This document shows, piece by piece, positions 26,002 through 34,025 of a stretch of 64,000 nt of DNA. The position numbers and the translations under genes were made by a program. Within the stretch, counting starts at the first letter, position 1. Each line of letters opens with the position of its first letter. The notes under the pieces are model-generated. The model did not search any database and was not told the origin of the DNA. It saw only the letters and a program-made list of their open reading frames with translations. The stretch covers positions 186,001 to 250,000 of the forward strand of contig JAHHIH010000004.1 in the NCBI GenBank assembly GCA_019358835.1, given 5' to 3'. This stretch comes from Tildeniella torsiva UHER 1998/13D. GTDB lineage: Bacteria > Cyanobacteriota > Cyanobacteriia > Phormidesmidales > Phormidesmidaceae.

Positions 26002-26790
26002 TCACTCCCCCACTCCCTTACCCCCCAACCGCACTCCAGTGCGCAAAATCTGCCCCGCCAGCACCGCGCTGCCAAAGCCGTTGTCGATGTTGACCACGCC
26101 AATGCCCGCCGCACAGGAGTTGAGCATGGTGAGCAGGGCCGAAAGGCCGTTAAAGCTGGCCCCGTAGCCAATGCTGGTGGGTACCGCAATCACGGGGCAG
26201 TCGGCGAGACCCGCCACGACGCTGGGCAGTGCGCCTTCCATGCCCGCCACCACAATCAGCACATCCATATTGCGAATTAGGTGGCGGTGGTGCAGCAGGC
26301 GATGCAGCCCCGCCACCCCCACATCCCACAGGCGCTTGACGGCAAACCCGCTCAGCTCGGCGGTAATGGCCGCTTCTTCGGCGACGGGCAGGTCGGCGGT
26401 GCCTGCGGTCAGCACGCCAATAGTGCCAGGGTGCTGGGCGGCCCAGTCGGCGGGCACCAGTGCGCAAATGCGAGCCATGTCGTAGTACCGCACCGCCGGA
26501 ATCTGCTGCTGCACCTGGGCAAAAACCTCGGGTTCGATACGGGTGGCCATGACCACCGGGTTGTGCTGATGCAGGCTGTGCATAATTTGCACAATCTGGT
26601 GGGGGGTTTTGCCTGGCCCCCAGATCACCTCTGGAAAGCCGGTTCGCAGGGTGCGGTGGTGGTCAACTTTGGCGAAGTCGTCAACGGGCTCAAAATCGAG
26701 GTACTTGAGCTGGTCAAAGGCAGCATCGGGGCTAAGCTGCCCTTGGGAAACGGCGTTGAGTAGGGTGCGTAGGGTGTCGGGCTGGGTCAC
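26002..26790 (-). CDS. larB: Nickel pincer cofactor biosynthesis protein LarB
   Basis: LarB carboxylates the pyridinium ring of nicotinic acid adenine dinucleotide, the first step toward the nickel-pincer cofactor of lactate racemase-type enzymes. The 262 residues have the LarB-type N-terminal region (LDFEPVDDFAKVDHHRTLRTGFPEVIWG, seen at about 30-57) and a PurE-like C-terminal domain with TAGTADLPVAEEA, VVAGMEGALPSVVAGL and the VAVPTSIGYG loop (here IAVPTSIGYG). LarC and LarE are not in this window. The last residues GVGE and the stop come from a pyrimidine-rich repeat on the other strand. Confidence 0.88.
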   Translation of the reverse strand: MTQPDTLRTLLNAVSQGQLSPDAAFDQLKYLDFEPVDDFAKVDHHRTLRTGFPEVIWGPGKTPHQIVQIMHSLHQHNPVVMATRIEPEVFAQVQQQIPAVRYYDMARICALVPADWAAQHPGTIGVLTAGTADLPVAEEAAITAELSGFAVKRLWDVGVAGLHRLLHHRHLIRNMDVLIVVAGMEGALPSVVAGLADCPVIAVPTSIGYGASFNGLSALLTMLNSCAAGIGVVNIDNGFGSAVLAGQILRTGVRLGGKGVGE

Positions 26791-26933
26791 GGAGGCGGCA
26801 AAGATAGGGTGAAAAGGGTTGGAACGATCAGCCTAGACTATGGCTGCCAAAAACGGGGTGCGAAAAATGTCACAGGGTTGTCATACGGTGGCTACCTCGG
26901 TGACATACCCGACCCCTACATTAATTATTAATC

Positions 26934-26985
26934 GTTCACTCCTCAACACCCCAAGCGCCGGAGCTACTAGCTCCGGCGCTTTTTT
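26934..26985 (+). ncRNA. Candidate short sRNA, Yfr1-like layout
   Basis: A very strong terminator (AGCGCCGGAG arm at 26954-26963, mirrored at 26971-26980, then six T residues) follows the unpaired segment ACTCCTCAACACC (26938-26950). A possible promoter (GTGACA at 26900-26905, 16 bases, TAATTA at 26922-26927) would start RNA near 26934, giving about 50 nt. Cyanobacterial Yfr1 has an unpaired ACTCCTCACAC just before its terminator; here the motif differs by one inserted A and a 5' stem-loop is not evident. It may instead be part of a leader. Confidence 0.4.
26954..26985 (+). terminator. Rho-independent terminator of the candidate sRNA
   Basis: A perfect GC-rich palindrome, AGCGCCGGAGCTA-C-TAGCTCCGGCGCT, spans 26954-26980 and runs into a T6 tract. 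No annotated plus-strand gene ends just upstream, so it terminates an unannotated RNA. Confidence 0.8.
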
Positions 26986-27122
26986 GCGCTCTGGCATCCG
27001 GAAATCTGGAGGGCAACCTGTATTAACAGATCAGGCCGTGAATCAATGCTCCGTCGCTAGCGCAGGCGGCGGAGCACCCCCCAGCGGGACGGCAGTTGTC
27101 CTTAACCCTAAGTTTTAATCCT

Positions 27123-27485
27123 ATGAAACGGCATCTATACGCGATCGCCCTCACCGGCCTAGGCCTGGCCGCTCTGATTCAGCCCGCCAATGCTCGTCCT
27201 GAAATTGCCAGCGGTGATCAGCTGCTCGACACCGATGTGGCGGGCTGTCTGACGCGGGCCGACCGACTGATCGACAGCCTGGGGGTCGAGTCTGACCAGG
27301 GCGGCATTGACCGCACCGGCTATTTTGAAGACGGCTCCTTTCGGGTGCTCTGCTACGGGGCTGGAGACACCAACAGCCTGGCGATCGTGTTTGCCACCCA
27401 CGATCAGTCGGCGGAGGTGGCCTCTAATTTTATTCAAATGATGCTGACCGAACTGGCGCGGGGCGAAGCGCTGTCGCAACAGTAG
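27123..27485 (+). CDS. Small exported protein of unknown function
   Basis: From the ATG at 27123 this is a 120-residue protein with a clear signal peptide (MKRHLYAIALTGLGLAALIQ, cleavage probably after NARP or nearby). The mature part is acidic, with two cysteines (GCLTRA and LCYGAG) that could form a disulfide in the periplasm. I do not recognise the family. An apparent extension to 27096 is rejected because the signal peptide begins at 27123. Confidence 0.65.
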   Translation: MKRHLYAIALTGLGLAALIQPANARPEIASGDQLLDTDVAGCLTRADRLIDSLGVESDQGGIDRTGYFEDGSFRVLCYGAGDTNSLAIVFATHDQSAEVASNFIQMMLTELARGEALSQQ

Positions 27486-27501
27486 GTCTCACAGCAACCA
27501 A

Positions 27502-27545
27502 AAAATAGCCGACAGCTGAGCAAGTGCGAAGCTATCGGCTATTTT
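27502..27545. terminator. Bidirectional terminator hairpin
   Basis: AAAATAGCCGA at 27502-27512 pairs perfectly with TCGGCTATTTT at 27535-27545, with A-rich and T-rich outer sides, between convergent genes ending at 27485 and 27609. It can terminate transcription from both sides. Confidence 0.85.
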
Positions 27546-27608
27546 GTAAGGTGATCGCCCATGCTGCGGCGATTGAGAATCTTGGGGAAGGCGACTTGCC
27601 CTTTACCT

Positions 27609-28550
27609 CTACTCAGGCACTTTGGCAGCCTTGAGCATGTGATAAGTAATCAGCAGCTGGGTGAGGGCCAGGGGATAGCTTTGCAGGGTTTCGCCTGTGG
27701 TGCCCACCACTTTGCCAATGTCGGTGTTGCCTTCGATGCTGCAAAACTTGCCCAGGTAGGGAACTTCGCTGCACAGGGTGCGTTCTAGCTCTTGCACGGG
27801 CTTTTCGGTGGCGTGACCGTCGATTTCGAGCACGTCTACGGGCTTGCCCATGTCGCGATCGAGGCCCAAGCGCACTGCGTCGCTCAGGGAGCCGCCGTTT
27901 TTATCTTCTAGCAGGTGGGTAAAGTCGGGGTGGGGAATGGTGGGCCGCATTACCAAGCGCACGTTGAGCAGTAGTTCGTCACCGCTGCTGTTGCCATCGG
28001 GGGGGTAAAAGCTAACTACCACGTCGGCCCACTGCCGCTGGGGACGAATGAACGCTTCCGAGTCCTCTTCCCGGGCTTTGATCTGCTCAATCACCTCTTC
28101 GGGGGTATAGCCGCGCTTGCGGGTGTCGCGCTTGATCTTCCAGTTGGCGCGTAGCTCTTCGGGCGGGGCCAGGTAGACTTTGACATCGTAAGCATCGCGG
28201 CAGGCGCGGGTCGAATAGCCCAACAGCCCTTCGGCGATGACAAAGCGCTTGGGTTCAATGTATTCGGGGGCGTCAAATTCGCCAGTGCTGTGGTTGTAGA
28301 TGGGCTTGAGAATGGGTTGCCCGGTGCGCAGCAGGGTCAGGTGCTGCTGAATGATATCGATGTAGTTGCAGTCGGGATGCAGGGCCGAAATGCCCATTTC
28401 TTTGCGCTGTTTGCGATCGTAGCGGTGGTAGTCGTCGGTGCAGATGATGGTGACGTCGTCTTCGCCTAAAATCTGCGCAATGCCCCGCGACAGAGTGGTC
28501 TTGCCCGCCGCGCTGTCACCCACAATGCCGAGGATTATCGGACGACTCAT
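27609..28550 (-). CDS. Phosphoribulokinase/uridine kinase-family paralogue
   Basis: A 313-residue P-loop kinase of the phosphoribulokinase family: Walker A GDSAAGKTT (11-19), the PRK-like CTDDYHRYDR loop, KPIYNHSTGEFD and the VIAEGLLGY segment. The classical cyanobacterial Calvin-cycle PRK has GDSGCGKST; here the P-loop cysteine is alanine, while the second cysteine before DDYH is kept, and the C-terminal CxxxxxC pair is missing. The redox switch that forms a disulfide between these residues is thus incomplete. It is probably a paralogue with its own substrate or light-independent activity, but databases often label it phosphoribulokinase. Confidence 0.8.
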   Translation of the reverse strand: MSRPIILGIVGDSAAGKTTLSRGIAQILGEDDVTIICTDDYHRYDRKQRKEMGISALHPDCNYIDIIQQHLTLLRTGQPILKPIYNHSTGEFDAPEYIEPKRFVIAEGLLGYSTRACRDAYDVKVYLAPPEELRANWKIKRDTRKRGYTPEEVIEQIKAREEDSEAFIRPQRQWADVVVSFYPPDGNSSGDELLLNVRLVMRPTIPHPDFTHLLEDKNGGSLSDAVRLGLDRDMGKPVDVLEIDGHATEKPVQELERTLCSEVPYLGKFCSIEGNTDIGKVVGTTGETLQSYPLALTQLLITYHMLKAAKVPE

Positions 28551-28782
28551 AGATTTCTCCAGGGTTTTGCAACCAATAGTTAGTTACCCCATTGTAGGAA
28601 CCAGCGGGATCATCACCAAATATTTATTGCTCTGTTGTAATGGCCTCAGCACAATTGCGCGATCGCGCCTCCGACAATCCCTAGCCAAGCCAAGCTTTCA
28701 ATCGCCTGGAATTTGTTAAGAATAGAAGGATGCCGCTGGCCGCCTTTGGGAGGTCACTATTTAGCTCTGCGAGCCTAAGCCC

Positions 28783-31428
28783 ATGCCTGCCCTCGACCCC
28801 ACCGCTAGTTCTAACGCCCCAGTAGCATTACCCACTCTGCCAGAGCTATTAGCCCCAGCCGGCAACTGGGACTGCGCTAAAGCAGCGGTCGAAAATGGGG
28901 CCGATGCCATCTACTTCGGCCTTGATCGCTTCAACGCCCGCATGCGGGCCGAAAACTTTACTGAGGCCGATTTACCTGAGCTGATGGCCTTTCTCTATCG
29001 GCGCGGGGTGAAGGGCTACGTCACGCTCAATACGCTGGTATTCCCCTCAGAGCTGGCGGAGGCAGCGCAGTACCTCAAAACTATGATTGCGGCTGGGGTT
29101 GATGCTGTAATCGTGCAGGATATCGGGATTTGTCGGCTTATTCGCTATCTTTCGCCCGATTTCCCCATCCACGGCTCGACCCAGATGACGGTGACCAGCA
29201 CCGCCGGGGTCGAGTTTGCCCGCGACCTGGGTTGTCAGCTGGTGGTGCTGGCACGGGAGTGCTCGATCAAAGACCTGACCAAAATTCAGGCTCAGATGGG
29301 CGATCGCAACATCGCCCTACCCCTAGAGGTCTTTGTCCACGGGGCGCTATGTGTGGCCTACTCAGGCCAGTGCCTCACCAGCGAAGCCCTAGGCGGCAGG
29401 TCAGCCAACCGAGGTGAATGTGCCCAGGCCTGCCGTATGCCCTACGAGTTGATTGCCGATGGCGAACGGGTGGACTTGGGCGATCGCGCCTACCTGCTCA
29501 GCCCTCAGGATCTCTCGGGTTTGGCTGTTCTGCCTGAACTGGTGAAAACTGGGATAAGTTGCCTGAAAATTGAAGGCCGCCTCAAAGCGCCCGAGTACGT
29601 TGCCAACGTCACCCGCGTCTACCGCCAAGCGTTGGATCGGTTGGTGGCAGCAGCTAACCCACCCCGATCTCATCCAGTTGGGGATTCGCACCTCACCTCA
29701 TCTCCCGACTCCCTACCCCCCACCCCCTACCCCCCCAACGAACGCTACCAGCTCGAAATGGCCTTCTCCCGCGGCCTCTACACCGGCTGGTTCGAGGGCA
29801 TCGACAATCAAGCCCTCGTCCACGCTCGCTTCGGCAAAAAGCGCGGGGTTTATCTAGGCGAGATCACCCGCGTTACCGACAGTGCTGTGTTTCTGAGCGC
29901 CCAGGCTCCGATCAAAGCGGGGGATGGCGTGGTGTTTGACGACGGCCACCCCGCTGAAAAAGAGCAGGGGGGCCGCATCTATCAGGTAGATAAGGTCGGC
30001 CCAGAAACCCGGCTAACCTTTGGCCGCGACGCGCTCAATCTCCGCCGCGTCCACCCCGGCGACAGGCTTTGGAAAACCAGCGATCCGGCCCTGGATAAAG
30101 AACTTCAGCAGACCTACAGCGGCGATCGCCCCAAATTTACCCGGCCCATCACCATTGAGGTGCACGGTGCAGCAGGGCAAGAAATGGTGGCGATCGCCCG
30201 CGATTCCCAAGGTTACATCGCCCAAGCGACCTCCACGATGCCTTTGGTGGAAGCTCACTCAAAGCCTTTGACGGGCGATCGCCTAGAGCAGCAGTTGGGC
30301 CGCCTCGGCAACACCCCGTTCCATCTCGAATCCTTGAGTAATCATCTCCAGGGGAACGTGATGATCCCCGTTAGCGAGCTCAATCGGCTGCGCCGGGAGC
30401 TAGTAGAAGGGCTGGAGGAACTGCGTTTACGCCCCAACCCCTGGCATCTCAATGCTGACGCCGCCTTGCAAGACATTCTGCCAACCTCCAAGACGCCCCC
30501 CAGCGAGAACCCAGCTTCCCCATCTCCTCTATATTCCTCATCTCCCCATCCCTCCATCTCCCCATCCCTGTCCGTCCTTGTTCGCACTCGCCCCCAGCTC
30601 GCCGCCGCTACCGAGGCAGGCATCGAAACGATTTACTGCGAATTCGAGAACCCTGCTACCTATCGCGATGCCGTGTTGTGGTTTCGAGGCGCTCGGGTCA
30701 GCGAGGCTCAGACAATCTGGGTCGCCCTGCCTCGGATCACCAAGCCGCTAGAAACCTACATTCTCGACCAGGTGAAGCGCTCTGAGGCCGATGGCTACCT
30801 GGTGCGCAACTACGACCACCTGGCCTACTTTGCCGATCAGCGATGCGTGGGGGATTTTTCGCTGAACGTGGCCAACGTCCTGACAGCAGACTATTTCCTG
30901 AACCGCTATGGGCTAGAGCGAGTCACGGCATCCTACGACCTCAACGCCGAGCAACTGGTGGATTTGCTGCACTCAGCTCCAGCCGCCTGGTTTGAGATTA
31001 CCCTGCACCAGCACATGCCCATGTTTCATATGGAGCACTGCGTGTTCTGCGCGTTTCTTTCTGATGGCAAAGACTTTCGCGACTGCGGTCGCCCCTGCGA
31101 GAGTCAGCAGGTCAAGCTGCGCGACCGAGTGGGCACTGAGCACATTCTGCTGGCCGATGCGGGCTGTCGCAACACGGTGTTTAACGGCGTTGCTCAAACT
31201 GGGGCTGAGTACGCCCAACGGTTAATGCAGACGGGGGCAAGGCACTTTCGGCTGGAGTTTTTAGATGAAAGCCCAGAACAGGTGGAGAGGGCGATCGCCC
31301 AGTACCGCCAGCTTTTAGCCGGAGACATCAGCGGCAGTCAGCTCTGGCGTGCCCTCAACCTGCAAAGCAAGCTCGGGGTTACCCGTGGCCCCCTAGACTC
31401 TAAACACAGCCCGGCTCAAGGCCACTAA
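28783..31428 (+). CDS. U32 peptidase-family protein (RlhA/TrhP-like) with DUF3656
   Basis: This 881-residue cytoplasmic protein belongs to the U32 family, whose well-studied members (RlhA, TrhP, UbiU/V) hydroxylate RNA or ubiquinone rather than cleave protein. The U32 core (about 18-290) includes LLAPAGNWDCAKAAVENGAD, the IVQDIGICRLIR segment and the cysteine-bearing HGALCVAYSGQC and ECAQACRMPYEL motifs that bind an Fe-S cluster. A middle domain (about 325-560) and a second cysteine set (MEHCVFCAFL, DCGRPC) follow. Two proline/serine-rich linkers, at about 303-320 and 578-596, are encoded by pyrimidine microrepeats also found between genes. Substrate likely tRNA or rRNA by analogy. Confidence 0.88.
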   Translation: MPALDPTASSNAPVALPTLPELLAPAGNWDCAKAAVENGADAIYFGLDRFNARMRAENFTEADLPELMAFLYRRGVKGYVTLNTLVFPSELAEAAQYLKTMIAAGVDAVIVQDIGICRLIRYLSPDFPIHGSTQMTVTSTAGVEFARDLGCQLVVLARECSIKDLTKIQAQMGDRNIALPLEVFVHGALCVAYSGQCLTSEALGGRSANRGECAQACRMPYELIADGERVDLGDRAYLLSPQDLSGLAVLPELVKTGISCLKIEGRLKAPEYVANVTRVYRQALDRLVAAANPPRSHPVGDSHLTSSPDSLPPTPYPPNERYQLEMAFSRGLYTGWFEGIDNQALVHARFGKKRGVYLGEITRVTDSAVFLSAQAPIKAGDGVVFDDGHPAEKEQGGRIYQVDKVGPETRLTFGRDALNLRRVHPGDRLWKTSDPALDKELQQTYSGDRPKFTRPITIEVHGAAGQEMVAIARDSQGYIAQATSTMPLVEAHSKPLTGDRLEQQLGRLGNTPFHLESLSNHLQGNVMIPVSELNRLRRELVEGLEELRLRPNPWHLNADAALQDILPTSKTPPSENPASPSPLYSSSPHPSISPSLSVLVRTRPQLAAATEAGIETIYCEFENPATYRDAVLWFRGARVSEAQTIWVALPRITKPLETYILDQVKRSEADGYLVRNYDHLAYFADQRCVGDFSLNVANVLTADYFLNRYGLERVTASYDLNAEQLVDLLHSAPAAWFEITLHQHMPMFHMEHCVFCAFLSDGKDFRDCGRPCESQQVKLRDRVGTEHILLADAGCRNTVFNGVAQTGAEYAQRLMQTGARHFRLEFLDESPEQVERAIAQYRQLLAGDISGSQLWRALNLQSKLGVTRGPLDSKHSPAQGH
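29690..29739. repeat. Pyrimidine-rich microrepeat inside the U32 gene (first copy)
   Basis: A C/T-rich tract with CATCTCCC and CCCCCTACCCCC words interrupts the U32 gene in frame, encoding a Ser/Pro/Thr linker near residues 303-320. It matches the intergenic repeat family in composition and words, unlike the surrounding coding sequence. Confidence 0.6.
30514..30570. repeat. Pyrimidine-rich microrepeat inside the U32 gene (second copy)
   Basis: CCCCATCTCC-type words occur several times in a row within the U32 gene, encoding a Ser/Pro/His-rich linker near residues 578-596. The match to the intergenic copies at about 4060, 44700 and 54930 is close. Confidence 0.65.
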
Positions 31429-31592
31429 AGGGCTAATGGTGAATGTTGCGATCGCGGTCGTTTTTTTAGGTTCTTTGCGGCTGTTTAGGATCGACCAAGG
31501 AATAGCGTTCGGGGTAGCCTGCCATTCCGCTCGCCCGGTTTGGATAAAATGCAGGGCATACTGACCCTAACCCGTAGTTCTCTGTAGGCCGT

Positions 31593-32225
31593 ATGGCGAT
31601 TAAACCTATTCAGTACGAAACGCTGCTCTCGGTCTGTACCGACCACGAGGGGGCCTTGGAGTTGCTCAAGCACCATCGTCCCTACCTCGAGGCCGTGCCC
31701 AGCATGCGACGCCCTGATGAGAGTGTAATTACCCTGCCGCTGCCGAATGTGCGCGTCCGTGACGGGGTGCACCTCAATCCCCACAGCCAGAGCATTGCTC
31801 CCGGTTCGGTGGTGACCCTGCCCTGCGATGTTGCCCTGCTGATGTGCGACCCCGAGTGGAAGATCAAGACCGGGGTTGAGATTTTTGTCTACATTCACCG
31901 CCCCCAAGAAGACTTTTCAGACCTGCTGATGCGCTGGCGTCACACGCAGATTTTGGTCGATCGCGGCTACGAGTGGCTGCTGCCCCAGCGCTACGAGCAC
32001 CTGCTTAGCGACGGCACCGACAAGACCCTTCCCCTATTTGTGGTGTTTCCTGAAACGCCGGGGCACATTCTCCAAGGCCTGCGGGGAGCCGGTTTGCCTA
32101 CCGTAATACTGTCTTCCGATGCTGAGGCCGAACTCGTAGCTGAAACCCTCAGCACCCTCGACGTTGGCGACATTCCCGAGCTAGACGACATCGACACCAG
32201 CGCCCTAGAATCTCCCGATGAGTAA
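31593..32225 (+). CDS. Conserved protein of unknown function
   Basis: A 210-residue soluble acidic protein. It contains a beta-rich middle with VTLPCDVALLMCDPEWKIKT and a C-terminal alpha/beta part that ends in a run of Asp/Glu (DIPELDDIDTSALESPDE). I recognise no domain with confidence. Its stop overlaps the start of the next gene by eight bases, so it is translationally coupled to a membrane glycosyltransferase and may work with it; that is inference from position only. Confidence 0.7.
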   Translation: MAIKPIQYETLLSVCTDHEGALELLKHHRPYLEAVPSMRRPDESVITLPLPNVRVRDGVHLNPHSQSIAPGSVVTLPCDVALLMCDPEWKIKTGVEIFVYIHRPQEDFSDLLMRWRHTQILVDRGYEWLLPQRYEHLLSDGTDKTLPLFVVFPETPGHILQGLRGAGLPTVILSSDAEAELVAETLSTLDVGDIPELDDIDTSALESPDE

Positions 32226-33798
32226 GCGCTGGAGTTTCTTTCAATCTCCAATGTGGGCTTGGGGACGCTGGTTTTTGCTGGGGTTTCTGGCCCTGCGCAT
32301 CGTATTTTGGCTGACGGCATTCCCTAACCCTGACGAAGCCTACTACTGGCTGTGGGGGCAGCAACCCGGCTTTTCCTACTACGACCATCCACCCTTTCAC
32401 GCCTGGATACAGGGCGTGTTTGGGATGGTGCTGGGCCGATCTGCTCTAGTACTGCGGCTGCCTAACGTCATCAGCAGTGGGGTTTTAGGATTCACGATTT
32501 ATCACATCTGCCGCTACCTCTACGGCGACCAGGCCAGGGATCGCTTCTGGCTGGTTATCCTGCTCGGCCTGTCATCGCCATTATTTTTCTGGTACCTGGG
32601 TCTGGCCTGGCACGACCACTGGCTGGTGACCTTTGCGGTGCTCAGCAGCTTCCTGTTCGTCCGCTACGTGGATAGCGCCGTGGAAAGTCCTGGCCAGGGC
32701 AGCGGGCGGGATCTCTATGGTGCCGCCATTTTCCTCGGATTGGCAGGGCTGTGTAAGTACAACGCGGTGTTTGTCGGGCTAGGGTTTTTGGCGCTGATTT
32801 TGGCGGATAGGCGACGCTGGTCGGTGCTGCGCGATCGCCGCCTCTACCTGGCCCTGGGCCTACTCTTGCTGGTGCTCTCGCCAATTTTGATTTGGAATCT
32901 TCAGCACGACTTCTTTTCGTTTCGGTTTTACCGCGATCGCACCGCTGGAGGTGGCCTCACTCTTAACTTGCTTCAGCCCGTGGTGTTTCTGGCCCTGTGT
33001 GGGCTCATCCTCGGCCCCATTCAGTCGTGGAGTATGGTTCGCCTGCTTCGGCGGCGAGGACAGACGGCGACCGTTCGGGAATCCTGCTATCCGGCCCTGG
33101 CGCTGTGGATCTTTGGCCTTTCCACAGCGGCCTTTACGGCCCTCTCCACCGTCTCTGTCGCGCTGTTTTACTGGAATATTTTGGCCTACCCGCTGCTGTT
33201 TCCGCTGCTGAGCGATCAGTTTTATCGACCCCAGGCGACAAAGCCGGTGCGGGCTGGGCAGTTGGCGATCGCCCAAGCCCTGGGCCTATTTGCTGCCACG
33301 GCCCTAGTCGCCTACTACACCGTGGTTCCCTTCGGTGCATTCTTTGGCGCAGTGGATCCCGATGGTGCCGCGCTCTTTGGCTGGCCCCAAGTGGCCCAGG
33401 CCGTGACGACCAAGGCAGACGACCTCGACGATCCCCTGCTGCTCACCACCGACTATCGCTCGGCCTCGGCCCTGGCCTATGCCCTCAACAATCCCAATGT
33501 ACTGGCTATCTCAGGTCGCCTTGACCAGTTCGACTTTTGGTATGATTCCGCTGCACTAGAGGGGCGCGATGCCGTGCTGCTGGGCGAAACCTGGCACCCC
33601 ATCTGCCCCACTCATCTAGCCATGTTCGATCGCGTAGACCCACCAACAACCCTAGAAGTGCGGCGGTTTGGCCGGGTGCTGCAAACCTATGAAGTGTTGC
33701 GGGGCTACGGCTTTAGGGCCGGGCCAGCGGGCTATCCCTTGAACCCAAACTACCCCCTAGCGTTTACCAGTAATGGGGAGCAGTGCCAGCCAGAGTAG
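32218..33798 (+). CDS. GT39/ArnT-type membrane glycosyltransferase
   Basis: A 526-residue multi-helix membrane protein of the PMT/ArnT (glycosyltransferase family 39, GT-C fold) group, which moves sugars from polyprenyl-phosphate donors to protein or lipid acceptors on the outer face. The key first-loop acidic motif is NPDEAYYWLWG, followed by YYDHPPFHAWI, the pattern of lipid A aminoarabinose transferase relatives. About ten to twelve helices follow and a periplasmic C-terminal part. The acceptor is unknown. It overlaps the upstream unknown gene by eight bases. Confidence 0.85.
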   Translation: MSKRWSFFQSPMWAWGRWFLLGFLALRIVFWLTAFPNPDEAYYWLWGQQPGFSYYDHPPFHAWIQGVFGMVLGRSALVLRLPNVISSGVLGFTIYHICRYLYGDQARDRFWLVILLGLSSPLFFWYLGLAWHDHWLVTFAVLSSFLFVRYVDSAVESPGQGSGRDLYGAAIFLGLAGLCKYNAVFVGLGFLALILADRRRWSVLRDRRLYLALGLLLLVLSPILIWNLQHDFFSFRFYRDRTAGGGLTLNLLQPVVFLALCGLILGPIQSWSMVRLLRRRGQTATVRESCYPALALWIFGLSTAAFTALSTVSVALFYWNILAYPLLFPLLSDQFYRPQATKPVRAGQLAIAQALGLFAATALVAYYTVVPFGAFFGAVDPDGAALFGWPQVAQAVTTKADDLDDPLLLTTDYRSASALAYALNNPNVLAISGRLDQFDFWYDSAALEGRDAVLLGETWHPICPTHLAMFDRVDPPTTLEVRRFGRVLQTYEVLRGYGFRAGPAGYPLNPNYPLAFTSNGEQCQPE

Positions 33799-33980
33799 AT
33801 AGAGATCTGTGCTCTAACTTAGACCTCAGCCTCTATGGGAAAACATCCCAACAAATACCCTGAAACCCTTTCCCCAAGCCGCAATTGGCCTGCGTTTGTC
33901 CCACTGTTGCCACAATCCGCTAGAATGAGGGTGCTCAAGCCCTCCGGGTTTGGGCTCCTTTAGCAGCAATGTTTTGGGAG

Positions 33981-34002
33981 GTGGGTCGAGGCCCACTTTT
34001 TT
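33981..34002 (+). terminator. rimP-leader terminator/attenuator hairpin
   Basis: GTGGGTCGAGGCCCAC forms a stem (GTGGG/GCCCAC region) at 33981-33996 and is followed by TTTTTT. It lies 24 bases before the rimP start rather than after a gene, and an upstream AGCCC/GGGCT hairpin (33940-33957) precedes it. This is the layout of the rimP leader element known upstream of rimP-nusA in several bacterial groups and suggests attenuation, possibly by NusA. Regulation is inferred. Confidence 0.65.
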
Positions 34003-34025
34003 ATTGGCATTCTTTCGCGTGTTAG

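Larger units (their letters stand above)
26791..27122. other. Intergenic region holding a probable small RNA
   Basis: No protein gene is convincing in these 332 bases between divergent larB and the small exported-protein gene. The middle holds a candidate promoter, a short C/A-rich segment and a strong terminator, described separately. The region from 26990 to 27122 is the likely promoter area of the downstream gene. Confidence 0.5.

Noticed and set aside
26840..27118. 92-residue frame across the candidate sRNA
   Set aside because: It reads through the strong terminator palindrome and has no family-like sequence; the terminator explains the region better.
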